Assembly: GCF_030296755.1 (NCBI RefSeq)
Contig: NZ_AP027741.1
Location: 2,481,475 to 2,545,474 of the forward strand
Reading direction: 5' to 3'
DNA from: Methylophaga marina
Lineage (GTDB): Bacteria > Pseudomonadota > Gammaproteobacteria > Nitrosococcales > Methylophagaceae
Length of the DNA: 64,000 nucleotides
Numbering within the stretch: position 1 is the stretch's first letter; each line of letters starts with the position of its first letter. The notes below the pieces were generated by a model. The model made no database searches and was not told where the DNA came from. It saw nothing but the letters and a program-made list of their open reading frames with translations. Positions 37,387 through 46,595 of the stretch are shown in pieces. Position numbers and translations under genes: made by a program.

Positions 37387-39377
37387 ATGACCGAGCAGAC
37401 GATAGATAATAAAAAACCTCGCAAAGCAGAAATCAATCCTCCCGTATTTTTTGGTTCGGCCATTTTAATTATCGCTTTTGTTATTTTTGCTGCTTTCTTT
37501 TCTGATACAGCATCAGCCGTATTTAAAGATACTCAAAGCTGGATAGTCGATACTTTTGGTTGGTTCTATTTATTGGCTGTCGGTTTTTTTCTAGTGTTCA
37601 GTATTGGTCTGGCTATGACTTCATATGGCGCCATTAAGCTTGGGCCTGATCATTCCGAGCCTGATTATGGCTATTTGTCATGGTTCGCCATGTTATTTAG
37701 CGCTGGTATGGGGATAGGCTTACTCTTCTTCGGTGTTGCAGAGCCCATTATGCATTTTTCGGCTCCCCCGTAGGTGAAGGCGGTGATATAGCGGCAGCAC
37801 GTGAAGCCATGTCGATTACCTTCTTCCACTGGGGACTGCATGCCTGGGCAATCTATGCCGTCGTGGGTTTATCTTTAGCTTACTTTGGATTTAGACATAA
37901 CCTGCCATTGACCATTCGTTCATCACTTTACCCTTTAATCGGCGAGCGTATTTACGGACCAATAGGTCACGCCGTTGATATCTTTGCTGTACTGGGCACC
38001 ATGTTCGGTGTTGCAACCTCACTGGGATTGGGCGTGTTACAGGTCAATGCTGGTCTCACCTATATGTTCGATTTACCAGCTGAATCTGTCTCGCTGCAAA
38101 TAGGCCTGATTGCTGCCATCACCGTACTCGCTACGATTTCAGTTATTGCTGGTTTAGACTCGGGTATCAAACGTTTATCAGAGCTAAATCTGGGCTTGGC
38201 TATTCTATTGATGTTGTTTGTTCTATTTGCTGGACCAACGCTTTTTTTACTACAAACGTTTGTGCAAAATACCGGTAATTATCTCAGTGAAGTGGTGAAT
38301 AAAACTTTCAATTTATATGCCTATGATCCTAACGGTTGGATAGGTGGCTGGACATTATTCTATTGGGGCTGGTGGATTGCTTGGTCACCCTTTGTCGGTA
38401 TGTTTATCGCACGAGTTTCAAGAGGCAGAACCATTCGGCAGTTCATTTTAGGTGTGTTATTTGTGCCGGTAGGCTTCACCTTCATGTGGATGACATTCTT
38501 TGGCGGAACAGCCATCAATATGGAATTAGGGGAGCTGTCTGGTGTTATATCTAATGCTGTAAGTGAAAATAATGCCATTGCCATTTATGCCATGTTCGAA
38601 CAAATGCCTTTTAGTATGATCTCGGCTGGCTTAGCGACGATATTGGTTGTTACGTTTTTTGTCACCTCTTCGGATTCGGGCTCTTTGGTGATTGATATGA
38701 TCACATCCAATGGTCATCCGAAACCTCCGGTTTGGCAGCGTATTTTCTGGGCCTTAACTGAAGGCTGTGTTGCTGCAGCGTTGTTGTTAGCTGGTGGTTT
38801 AAAAGCATTGCAAACAGCTTCGATTGCTGGCGCGTTACCCTTTGTCGTCATCATGTTGCTGATGTGCTTTGGTTTGATGAAAGGACTCAGAATGGAAGGC
38901 ATAAAACGCCTTATTATTGGTGTTCCCCAAACACCTGTTAGCACAGGTAGACAAGTGAGTTGGAAGCAACGCCTGAAGAACTTGAGTGAATATCCTGACA
39001 AAGCAGCTATGCAAACTTTTCTGCTTGAAGTTGTGAAGCCTGCTTTGAAAAAAGTATCAGCTGAGTTAAAAACAACGGGTGTGGATGCTGATATTGTCAG
39101 TAAAAAAGACTCTATTGAGTTAGTTGTATCGTATGGCGGTGAAAGAGATTTTGTCTATGGTGTTCACAGCGTCAGACATTTAATGCCTAGTTTTGCTTTG
39201 GATGCATTGGAAGATGATGACGATGAGACTAAGCGCTATTACCGTGGAGAGGTATACCTGGCTGAGGGTAGTCAGCATTATGATTTATATGGATACAATC
39301 AAGAGCAAGTGATTGATGACATTCTGATACAGTACGAAAAACATATGCATTTCCTGCATATCGTTGGGGACAGTTAA
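37387..39377 (+). CDS. BCCT family betaine/choline/carnitine transporter; reading frame broken near 37767
   Basis: A secondary transporter of trimethylammonium osmolytes. The first part shows the opening helices (ILIIAFVIFAAFF, GAIKLGPDHSEPDYGYLSWFAMLFSAGMGIGLLFFGVAEP region). The second continues with FFHWGLHAWAIYAVVGL and the signature tryptophan region WTLFYWGWWIAWSPFVGMFIARVSRGRT. The halves join when one base is added to the five-C run 37765-37769, giving 663 residues with about 12 helices and a roughly 170-residue cytoplasmic C-terminus, the probable osmosensor. Substrate (glycine betaine, choline or another) is not decidable by eye. It fits a salt-exposed habitat. Confidence 0.92.
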
Positions 39378-39456
39378 ATCAGATTATAAACAGTAGCAAG
39401 ATTTTCCTGTTATTTCATGGTATTGTCCCGAAAATAAACAAGAGTGGAGAGAGAAA

Positions 39457-39786
39457 ATGCGTTTATTTTGGTTCAGTTTAGCCGCCTTAGGCCTTGGTTT
39501 TTCGGGTGTTTCTCATGCCGGTAGCAGTGAGTATCTGGATAGTTACTCCTGTGGTAAAAGCGCCATTGAAATAGGTATGAATATTGATGAAATCAAACTG
39601 ATGTGTGGCCAAACCTGGCAACCCAGTAATGTTGTAAAATCGGTTAGACCCGCATTAGAAGTAGGTAAAGATGGTGAAAGACTCCAGGATAATTTTGAAA
39701 AGTGGATGTTTAAGACCGTCAGGGATGGCAGTACCCACGTCTTGTTAAAAAATGGTGAGGTCATTCGAATTTTTACTACGCAATAA
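39457..39786 (+). CDS. DUF2845 domain-containing secreted protein
   Basis: The 109-residue protein has a signal peptide (MRLFWFSLAALGLGFSGVSHA) and a small DUF2845-type domain with two cysteines (YSCGKSAIEIGM, KLMCGQTWQP) that probably form a disulfide. Function is not known. GGAGAGAG lies before the ATG. It stands between the transporter and a PepSY/two-component unit. Confidence 0.8.
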   Translation: MRLFWFSLAALGLGFSGVSHAGSSEYLDSYSCGKSAIEIGMNIDEIKLMCGQTWQPSNVVKSVRPALEVGKDGERLQDNFEKWMFKTVRDGSTHVLLKNGEVIRIFTTQ

Positions 39787-39864
39787 GCCGGGTTTATTCA
39801 GTTTGATTTAAGTTTGAATCGCTATATTCGTTACTGATAAACCAAGTAAAAAGCGGTGTATAAG

Positions 39865-40182
39865 ATGAAATCCTTTCTGACATTGTCACTGTGTTCATGT
39901 CTGATGCTTATAGCTATGCTCAGCCTTTCAACTGTGCGGGCAGAAGAAAGCGCCACTGTGGCCAGACAATTATTGAAAGAAGGTAAAATCATGCCACTCC
40001 AGGAAATACTGACAAAGGCGGCCATGATAAAGCCAGGCCAAGTCATTGAAACGGATTTGGAAAAAGAAAATGAACGTTATGTCTATGAATTAGAAATTCT
40101 CGACAAAGACGGTCAGGTTTGGGAACTGGAGCTGGATGCGCAGACAGGTGAATTCGTTGATCTGGAAAATGAGGATGATTAA
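39865..40182 (+). CDS. Secreted PepSY domain protein, upstream of two-component pair
   Basis: The ATG at 39865 (MKSFLTLSLC) was preferred to a GTG three codons earlier. A signal peptide ends at TVRAEE, and the rest is one PepSY domain (ILTKAAMIKPGQVIETDLE, YVYELEILDKDGQVWELELD). PepSY domains occur in periplasmic proteins, often as inhibitors or regulators of signalling partners. The stop overlaps the response regulator start by one base, so this is the first gene of a sensor operon. A second PepSY gene of similar length flanks the unit at 42178. Confidence 0.85.
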   Translation: MKSFLTLSLCSCLMLIAMLSLSTVRAEESATVARQLLKEGKIMPLQEILTKAAMIKPGQVIETDLEKENERYVYELEILDKDGQVWELELDAQTGEFVDLENEDD

Positions 40183-40847
40183 TGCGCCTGTTATTAGTAG
40201 AGGATGACCCTTCATTGGGGCCCAATCTTCAAGATTCTCTCAACAAAGCAGGCTTTGCTACGGATTTGTCGACGGACGGTATTGATGGCGAAGCCATGGG
40301 ACAAATCGAACCTTATGACCTGATCGTTCTGGACTTGGGCTTGCCTGGAAAGTCCGGCCTGGAAGTACTCGAAAACTGGCGAAGTCAGGCTAATTCAGTC
40401 CCGGTGATTATTCTCACCGCACGAGATGCATGGGAAGATAAAGTCTTAGGCTTTAAAGCAGGCGCCGATGATTACCTCGCCAAACCGTTTCAGACAGAAG
40501 AGTTGATTGTTCGAATCAATGCCGTTTTACGTCGATGTACGGGGCAAAATCCAGGTGCCCTGAGCTATGGGGATTTATCATTGGATGAGGCTGAGCAAGC
40601 TGTCATAGTAAAAAATGGTGACAAACATAGCCTGACAGGTACTGAATTTAAACTGTTACGTTACTTTATGTTGCATCCAAAGCAGTTACTTTCCAAAACA
40701 ACCCTCACAGAACATGTCTATCAATTAGATAGTGATAAAGATAGTAATGTAATGGAAGTGTATGTTAACCGCTTACGGCAAAAGATCGGAGCAGACTGGA
40801 TAATGACACGTCGCGGTCAGGGGTATATTTTTGGTCAGCAAGACTGA
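40182..40847 (+). CDS. OmpR/PhoB-family response regulator (QseB/PmrA-like)
   Basis: The 221-residue regulator has a receiver domain (MRLLLVEDDPSLGPNL; phospho-acceptor Asp in LIVLDLGLPGKSG; LTARDAWEDKV; Lys in DDYLAKPF) and a C-terminal winged-helix DNA-binding domain (SLTGTEFKLLRYFMLH, VYVNRLRQKIGADWIMTRRGQGY). It is translationally coupled to the histidine kinase. QseB and PmrA homologues control envelope modification and Mg/Fe responses; which one this resembles most cannot be settled by eye. Confidence 0.93.
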   Translation: MRLLLVEDDPSLGPNLQDSLNKAGFATDLSTDGIDGEAMGQIEPYDLIVLDLGLPGKSGLEVLENWRSQANSVPVIILTARDAWEDKVLGFKAGADDYLAKPFQTEELIVRINAVLRRCTGQNPGALSYGDLSLDEAEQAVIVKNGDKHSLTGTEFKLLRYFMLHPKQLLSKTTLTEHVYQLDSDKDSNVMEVYVNRLRQKIGADWIMTRRGQGYIFGQQD

Positions 40848-42181
40848 TGCGATCAGTCCGTAGCCGTCTCTCCATTGGCTTGGCTGTTTTTTTAGCAGCA
40901 TTGTTATTAGGTCAGTGGCTATGGCTGACCTTCACCATAGACCGCTTGATTGAAAAACAGGTTATTACGCGTTTACAAGAAGAGACGGAAACCGTACTCG
41001 CACATATTCATATTCAATCTGATGGTGAAATCGTCTTAGATAGCAGACGTTTGAGCAGCAGCTATCAACGAGCCTTTTCTGGTTTATATTTTTCTATACA
41101 GTCCATCGACCATCAGATTTTTTCACGATCTTTATGGGACTTTGATCTCACTACACCTGCTCTAAGTATCGGCTCCAAAGCGACACTTTATCTTCAAGGC
41201 CCTGGTGAACAACCGCTAATGGCCGTTTCTGCTGGCTATCTAAAACAAGGGAAACAGATCACCATTACAGTGGCAGAAGATATCGCTTGGATGTTGGAGG
41301 ATAAGTCTCATTTTCAGTGGACCTTTACGGTGTTATCTCTGCTTGGTGTTTTAGCTTTATTAGCTTTTCAATTCTGGATCGTTAGGCTTGCTCTGAAACC
41401 TCTCAATAAAGCCAAGCAAGAATTAAAGTTGTTGGGGCAGGGTGAAATTGAAAAAATTGATGAACATGCACCGGATGAAATTCGGCCATTGCTGGTTGAG
41501 TTAAACCGTTTAATGTCGAGTATGGTAATTAAAACCCGTCGTTCGAGGCAATCACTTGGTAATCTCGCGCACCGATTAAAAACGCAATTGACGTTATTGA
41601 ATCAGATTGCTGATACAGAAGCGATGCAACATAATTCTGAAGGCAAGCAGGCAATCTATTCGCAGACAAATGAAATTAAACAAATTATCGACCGAGAGTT
41701 AAAGCGTGCTCGTGTTTCCGGTATGACGTTGCCCGGTAAAGGTGTCGATATAAATGAAATGGTGACCAACCTTATCGATACATTGAAACGTATCTATCAA
41801 GATAAAGAATTAAATATCAGCTGGCGAGTCGATAAACAACTGCGCTTTCATGGTGACAGGGAAGACTTGCTAGAACTATTGGGTAATATTCTTGATAATG
41901 CTTGTAAGTGGTGTGACAGTAGAATAGAGCTCAATATATATAGCGATAATGGTATTCGTATCTGTGTTAAAGATGATGGTCCAGGTTGCCATGGGGATGA
42001 CTTAGCTGTACTGACTCAACGCGGCTTCAGAGCGGATGAGACCACACCTGGAAGTGGGCTTGGTTTAGCAATCGTGTTTGATATCGTCGAGAGTTATGAC
42101 GGGTCAATGCATTTTTCTGAATCCCCGAAATGGGGAGGACTACAGGTAGATATTCACCTGCAGTCCTCAGTTTCGGCTTAG
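40847..42181 (+). CDS. Sensor histidine kinase (PhoQ/QseC-like)
   Basis: The 444-residue kinase has an N-terminal helix (about 9-29), a periplasmic sensor of about 130 residues, a second helix (about 160-180) with a HAMP-like linker, the H-box NLAHRLKTQLTLLNQ, an N-box (LGNILDNACKWC), and the ATP-lid DDGPGCHGDD with GSGLGLAIVFDI. All catalytic boxes are intact. The target of sensing is unknown. Its 3' end overlaps by four bases with the convergent PepSY gene, so the two transcripts are complementary at their ends. Confidence 0.92.
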   Translation: MRSVRSRLSIGLAVFLAALLLGQWLWLTFTIDRLIEKQVITRLQEETETVLAHIHIQSDGEIVLDSRRLSSSYQRAFSGLYFSIQSIDHQIFSRSLWDFDLTTPALSIGSKATLYLQGPGEQPLMAVSAGYLKQGKQITITVAEDIAWMLEDKSHFQWTFTVLSLLGVLALLAFQFWIVRLALKPLNKAKQELKLLGQGEIEKIDEHAPDEIRPLLVELNRLMSSMVIKTRRSRQSLGNLAHRLKTQLTLLNQIADTEAMQHNSEGKQAIYSQTNEIKQIIDRELKRARVSGMTLPGKGVDINEMVTNLIDTLKRIYQDKELNISWRVDKQLRFHGDREDLLELLGNILDNACKWCDSRIELNIYSDNGIRICVKDDGPGCHGDDLAVLTQRGFRADETTPGSGLGLAIVFDIVESYDGSMHFSESPKWGGLQVDIHLQSSVSA

Positions 42182-42504
42182 AACCAGTCTTGAGTTGTTT
42201 TACGAACTTCACCGGTTTTGGCGTCGATTAATACTTCCCATTCGCCACCATCGGCGTCGACGATTTCAAATTCATAATCCCAACCTTTATCAAAGGCACG
42301 ATCTTCCAGGTCAGCATCTTCAACAATCCCTGGTTTGGCTTCAAGGGCTTTTGCTTGGGCTTCTTCTAAAGAGATAAGTCCAAAACCTTCAGAGATTTTT
42401 CTGATTTCACGAAGATCATCAGCATCCATATCAGCGTGAGCAACACCCACTTGCATCATCATAGTAGCTGCACCGATTAAACTAATTGTTTTCAAGTTTT
42501 TCAT
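42178..42504 (-). CDS. Secreted PepSY domain protein, convergent with the histidine kinase
   Basis: A 108-residue protein with a signal peptide (MKNLKTISLIGAATMMMQVGVAHA) and one PepSY domain (ISLEEAQAKALEAKPG, DKGWDYEFEIVDADGGEWEVLID). It is paralogous to the gene at 39865. Its own promoter must lie in the interval before the MarR gene. A periplasmic brake on the adjacent kinase is a sensible guess from placement. Confidence 0.83.
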   Translation of the reverse strand: MKNLKTISLIGAATMMMQVGVAHADMDADDLREIRKISEGFGLISLEEAQAKALEAKPGIVEDADLEDRAFDKGWDYEFEIVDADGGEWEVLIDAKTGEVRKTTQDWF

Positions 42505-42620
42505 TTTTGTGCTCCTTTCGTTGAGGTACGGTTCACATATTAGTGGCCCAAACTTAAACGAAGCTGAATTTATTTCAGATAAAGGTTTACTTTCAGTTAG
42601 GGAGCTAACTATAATGAGAT

Positions 42621-43124
42621 ATGCTTCAAGTCAAAGACTTGCCAGATAAGGCAATATTAGAAAAGTTTGCTTCACGTTACCCCAATGCGGATGTTGATGC
42701 AGTGATGCAGTTTCTTCATCTGTTAGGAGTGGCTTCTGAGCTTTCTATTGGTTTGGATGAATTTCTCAGTCGCTATCAACTACTTCAAGGCCGGTGGTGG
42801 GTCCTCATCCTATTGATGCGTGAAGATAACTTTGTTTCTTCACCATCTAAGCTCGCTGAAAAAGCGGGTGTCAGTCGTGCGACCATGACTGGCCTGCTTG
42901 ATGGTCTGTCACGAGAAAAGTTGATAGAACGAATTGTTGATGAAAAAGATAAGCGACAAACGCAGATTAAACTCACGTCAAAAGGTCAGAAACAGCTAGA
43001 TGATGTGATGCCTGATTATTACCAGCGTTTAGGCAAACTAATGTCGGTGATCGATAAAAATGAAGGCGAAACTTTAATGAGAGTACTGGGCAAGTTAAAA
43101 CAAAACTTAACTATTTTTGATTAA
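42621..43124 (+). CDS. MarR family transcriptional regulator
   Basis: The 167-residue protein has a central winged helix-turn-helix (SKLAEKAGVSRATMTGLLDGL, then EKLIERIVDEKDKRQTQIKLT), flanked by dimerisation helices. The DKRQTQIKLT wing is the family signature. MarR proteins usually repress efflux or stress genes and respond to small phenolic or oxidising ligands. Target unknown; the next gene downstream, an NTF2-like secreted protein, may be in the same transcript. Confidence 0.92.
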   Translation: MLQVKDLPDKAILEKFASRYPNADVDAVMQFLHLLGVASELSIGLDEFLSRYQLLQGRWWVLILLMREDNFVSSPSKLAEKAGVSRATMTGLLDGLSREKLIERIVDEKDKRQTQIKLTSKGQKQLDDVMPDYYQRLGKLMSVIDKNEGETLMRVLGKLKQNLTIFD

Positions 43125-43168
43125 GTTTATCCGTTTAGTAATACGTTTATATCTATGAGGAGTATGTA

Positions 43169-43615
43169 ATGAAGAAGTTTTTAGTTTTTTTATTCAGTAT
43201 GTTTTCTGTTCAACTACCAGTGGTAGCTGAGGAGCTATCTGTAAACAATCAAGTTGATTTTGCAAATGCTCAATGGAATAAAGCATTTAATGCTGGCGAT
43301 GTAGATGCGCTGACACAGTTGTATAAAAATGATGCCACCTTATCACCGGGTAATGGCGCTATATTAAAAGGTAGAGATGCCATCGGTCAGTTATTCCAGA
43401 GCTTTGTCGATAATGGCGTCACAAATCATCGTATTGATACGGATAGTATCTATGTGTCGGATAATCAAATAACACAAATAGGCTATTGGCAAGCTGATGG
43501 TAAAAATGCTGAAGGTGAAAAGATTAGCTTCGGCGGTGTTCTATCATTAGTTCTGGCTAAAACAGAAGAGGGTGAATGGGTCATTCAGTCTCATATCTGG
43601 AATATGCAGCCATAA
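43169..43615 (+). CDS. Secreted SnoaL/NTF2-like (SgcJ/EcaC family) protein
   Basis: A signal peptide (MKKFLVFLFSMFSVQLPVVA) precedes a single cone-shaped NTF2-like domain (WNKAFNAGDVDALTQLYKNDATLSPGNGAILKG, summarised by the AGDVDAL and LSPGNG motifs). The family binds small ligands or acts as a minor oxidoreductase or scaffold. No metal or catalytic set can be named. Length 148 residues is normal. GGAG precedes the ATG, and a terminator follows. Confidence 0.78.
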   Translation: MKKFLVFLFSMFSVQLPVVAEELSVNNQVDFANAQWNKAFNAGDVDALTQLYKNDATLSPGNGAILKGRDAIGQLFQSFVDNGVTNHRIDTDSIYVSDNQITQIGYWQADGKNAEGEKISFGGVLSLVLAKTEEGEWVIQSHIWNMQP

Positions 43616-43634
43616 ATTAACACCATTAATTCCC

Positions 43635-43665
43635 AAAAAAGCCCTTCACCGAAGGGCTTTTTTTG
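43635..43665 (+). terminator. Rho-independent terminator
   Basis: AAAAAAGCCCTTC-ACC-GAAGGGCTTTTTTT directly after the NTF2-like gene; it isolates it from the nitrite reductase promoter. Confidence 0.92.
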
Positions 43666-43668
43666 CTC

Positions 43669-43705
43669 TGAACTCAAATGGTGCAAGTTATTTCATATTG
43701 GTGCG
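43669..43705 (+). promoter_or_regulatory. Two NtrC-like enhancer sites upstream of nirB
   Basis: TGAACTCAAATGGTGCA (43669-43685) and TATTTCATATTGGTGCG (43689-43705) fit the NtrC pattern TGCAC-N7-GTGCA. The right halves are strong and the left halves imperfect. Their centres are 20 bp apart, two helical turns, as for cooperative NtrC dimers, and lie about 107 and 127 bp before the predicted start site. Confidence 0.6.
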
Positions 43706-43778
43706 AAATAAGTATATAAATTACTTAATTAAAGGCGTCTCAGTTATCTCTCTTAATAAAATCAATGGCTTAGTGTTT

Positions 43779-43793
43779 TGGCACAGTGTTTGC
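43779..43793 (+). promoter_or_regulatory. nirB: Sigma54 (RpoN) -24/-12 promoter of nirB
   Basis: TTGGCAC-AGTGT-TTGC: full match to TGGCAC-N5-TTGC. The predicted start is near 43804, only about 24 bases before the nirB ATG, leaving no room for a regulatory leader. With the enhancer sites it implies activation under nitrogen limitation. Confidence 0.85.
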
Positions 43794-43827
43794 CATAGTA
43801 AGCGGACAATGATTTACGGAGAGATCC

Positions 43828-46260
43828 ATGAGAGAGAAGTTAGTCCTAATTGGTAATGGTATGGCTGGGGTGCGAACACTGGAAGAGTTGCTCAAACTCG
43901 CACCTGATAAATATGACATTACTGTTTTCGGTGAAGAACCTTACGGTAATTACAACCGCATTATGCTTTCACCTGTATTGGCAGGTGAAAAAACGATTGA
44001 TGAGATCATGATTAATGATCTGCAGTGGTATGAAGATAACAACATCAAGCTGTTATCTGGTAAAAAAGTGACCAGAATTGATCGTTTAAATCGAGTCGTG
44101 ACAGCTGATGATGGTAGCACTGAAAACTATGATCGTCTTTTGTTAGCCACAGGTTCACGCCCATTTATGTTGCCTATTCCGGGCTCTGATTTAAAGGGGG
44201 TGATCAGTTTCCGTGATATTGCCGATGTCGATACGATGTTGGAAACGGCTAAAATCCATAAAAAAGCCGTGGTTATCGGTGGCGGCTTATTGGGTCTGGA
44301 AGCAGCCAATGGGCTAATGATTCAAGGTATGGATGTCAGCGTTGTTCATATTAGTGATGTGTTAATGAATCAGCAGCTGGATAAACCCGCTTCTGATTTA
44401 ATGCTGGAAGAACTTAGGGGCAAAGGGCTGACGTTTTTGATGGAACATCAGACTGAAGCCATCATTGGTCGTGACCGTGTCGAAAAACTTCGCTTTAAAG
44501 ATGGCTCTGAAATTGACGCAGACCTGGTTGTGATGGCCGTGGGTATCCGACCAAACATCGAACTAGCCAGCTCAGCCGGTATTCATTGTGACCGTGGTAT
44601 CGTGGTAGATGACACCATGCAGACCTTTGATCCACGAATTTATGCCGTAGGTGAGTGTGTTCAACATCGAAGCCAAACCTTTGGTCTGGTGGCACCTTTA
44701 TTTGAGCAAGCCAAAGTGTGTTCAAACCATTTGGCCCAAATGGGGATTGCACGGTATATCAGTTCAGTGACCTCAACTAAATTAAAAGTGACGGGCATCG
44801 ATCTGTTTTCTGCGGGTGACTTTCTTGGTGATGATGATACTGAAGATTTGGTATTTAAAGATGCAGCCAGAAAGGTTTATAAAAAGCTGGTAATAAAAGA
44901 TAACCAATTGGTTGGTGCCGTACTTTATGGCGATACAGTAGATGGGGCCTGGTACTTCCAATTGATGCGTGATGGCACAGATATTTCAGATATTCGTGAA
45001 AATATGTTGTTTGGACAACATCATCTGGGTGATTCTGGGCATGGCCCGTCTAACTCGGTTGATGGTTTGCCTGATGATGCTGAAATTTGTGGCTGTAATG
45101 GCGTCTGTAAAGGTGACATTGTGCAGGCGATTTCAAAACATGGCTTGTTTACTTTGGATGAAGTTAAAGCCCATACCAAAGCATCAGCGTCTTGTGGATC
45201 ATGTACAGGTTTAGTTGAACAGTTACTGGCATCTACTCTGGGCAGTGACTTTAATGACACACCCAGCAAGAAGCCAATGTGTGGCTGCACGGATTTGTCG
45301 CATGCTGAAGTCAAAGCCGCGATTATTGAAAAATCACTGAAAAACATTCCAGATTTGATGTCTGCACTTGAGTGGAAAACAGAAGATGGCTGCCACTCCT
45401 GTCGTCCTGCCTTGAATTACTACATGTTAAGTAGCTGGCCAAATGAGTATCAGGATGATCCTCAGTCACGTTTCATTAATGAACGTGTGCATGCCAATAT
45501 TCAGAAAGACGGCACCTATTCGGTAGTACCCAGAATTTGGGGTGGGGTAACCAATCCAAGAGAGTTGCGTGCCATTGCAGATATTTCCGAAAAATACAAT
45601 GTACCCACAGTCAAAATAACCGGTGGTCAACGAATCGATCTTCTCGGTATAAAGAAAGAAGACTTACCCAAAATGTGGGCAGATCTGAGTGATGCTGGTT
45701 TTGTTTCTGGTCATGCCTACGGTAAGTCCCTGCGGACAGTCAAAACCTGTGTTGGATCAGAATGGTGTCGTTTCGGCACGCAAGATTCTACCGGCCTGGG
45801 TATTAAAGCTGAAAAAATGACATGGGGAAGCTGGACACCTCATAAATTCAAGATTGCCGTATCTGGCTGTCCACGTAACTGTGCAGAAGCAACTATCAAA
45901 GACTTCGGTATTGTCTGTGTTGATTCTGGCTACGAACTTCATGTTGGTGGTAACGGTGGGATTAAAGTCCGGGCAACAGACTTTCTCACCAAAGTTGCCA
46001 CCGAAGAAGAAGCCTTGGAATATTGCGCGGCCTTTATGCAGTTATATCGTGAAGAAGCTCACTATTTAGAACGTACCGCACCTTGGATTGAGCGTGTTGG
46101 TTTGAAACATGTGACTTCAGCTGTGGTGGATGATGAAGTGAATCGTAAGCGGTTGGCTGAGCGTTTCCATGAATCACAAAAGAATGCACAGGTCGATCCT
46201 TGGGCTGAGCACGCTGCCAAATACAAAGATAACTATATCCCGATTAAACAAGTAGTGTAG
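43828..46260 (+). CDS. nirB: Assimilatory nitrite reductase, large subunit
   Basis: NirB reduces nitrite to ammonium using NAD(P)H. The 810-residue protein contains an N-terminal FAD/NAD(P)-binding region (LIGNGMAGVRTLEELL, then VIGGGLLGLEAANGL near 150), a BFD-like [2Fe-2S] segment (CGCNGVCKGDIVQAI and CGSCTGLV, near 420-465), a second Cys cluster (CGCTDLS... CHSCRPALNYY), and the sulfite/nitrite reductase half with the siroheme-[4Fe-4S] cysteines in TCVGSEWC near 640 and SGCPRNCAEA near 680. It is followed by nirD after eight bases. No break was seen. Confidence 0.96.
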   Translation: MREKLVLIGNGMAGVRTLEELLKLAPDKYDITVFGEEPYGNYNRIMLSPVLAGEKTIDEIMINDLQWYEDNNIKLLSGKKVTRIDRLNRVVTADDGSTENYDRLLLATGSRPFMLPIPGSDLKGVISFRDIADVDTMLETAKIHKKAVVIGGGLLGLEAANGLMIQGMDVSVVHISDVLMNQQLDKPASDLMLEELRGKGLTFLMEHQTEAIIGRDRVEKLRFKDGSEIDADLVVMAVGIRPNIELASSAGIHCDRGIVVDDTMQTFDPRIYAVGECVQHRSQTFGLVAPLFEQAKVCSNHLAQMGIARYISSVTSTKLKVTGIDLFSAGDFLGDDDTEDLVFKDAARKVYKKLVIKDNQLVGAVLYGDTVDGAWYFQLMRDGTDISDIRENMLFGQHHLGDSGHGPSNSVDGLPDDAEICGCNGVCKGDIVQAISKHGLFTLDEVKAHTKASASCGSCTGLVEQLLASTLGSDFNDTPSKKPMCGCTDLSHAEVKAAIIEKSLKNIPDLMSALEWKTEDGCHSCRPALNYYMLSSWPNEYQDDPQSRFINERVHANIQKDGTYSVVPRIWGGVTNPRELRAIADISEKYNVPTVKITGGQRIDLLGIKKEDLPKMWADLSDAGFVSGHAYGKSLRTVKTCVGSEWCRFGTQDSTGLGIKAEKMTWGSWTPHKFKIAVSGCPRNCAEATIKDFGIVCVDSGYELHVGGNGGIKVRATDFLTKVATEEEALEYCAAFMQLYREEAHYLERTAPWIERVGLKHVTSAVVDDEVNRKRLAERFHESQKNAQVDPWAEHAAKYKDNYIPIKQVV

Positions 46261-46268
46261 AGGTAACT

Positions 46269-46574
46269 ATGAGCTGGACTGAAGTTGGCCCCTTGGTCGA
46301 TATTCCGAAAAAAGGATCACGTGTACTCGTGACAGCCGAGGGTGATGTGGCGGTATTTCGCACCTCAGGTGATCAGATATTTGCCTTATTTGATCAGTGC
46401 CCCCATAAAAAAGGGCCGTTATCTCAGGGGATTGTTTACGATAACCGTGTGGCCTGTCCTTTGCATAACTGGGTTATTGATATGAATAGTGGCGAAGCTA
46501 CTGGTCCTGATGAAGGCTGTACCCGCACATTTGAGACAAAAATTGAAAACGGTACGGTTTTTATTTCTCTGTAA
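46269..46574 (+). CDS. nirD: Nitrite reductase small subunit (Rieske-like)
   Basis: The 101-residue protein is a Rieske-type [2Fe-2S] protein. Ligand pairs CPHKKGPL (Cys-x-His) and CPLHNWVID (Cys-x2-His) are present, so unlike some NirD proteins it appears to keep the iron-sulfur ligands. It partners NirB in electron transfer. The operon continues into the nitrate reductase gene 21 bases later. Confidence 0.94.
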   Translation: MSWTEVGPLVDIPKKGSRVLVTAEGDVAVFRTSGDQIFALFDQCPHKKGPLSQGIVYDNRVACPLHNWVIDMNSGEATGPDEGCTRTFETKIENGTVFISL

Positions 46575-46595
46575 TCTGATAAAGAGTCTCTAATT

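Noticed and set aside
43804..43827. ANTAR-responsive leader upstream of nirB
   Set aside because: With the sigma54 start site only about 24 bases remain before the start codon, too few for twin hairpins.
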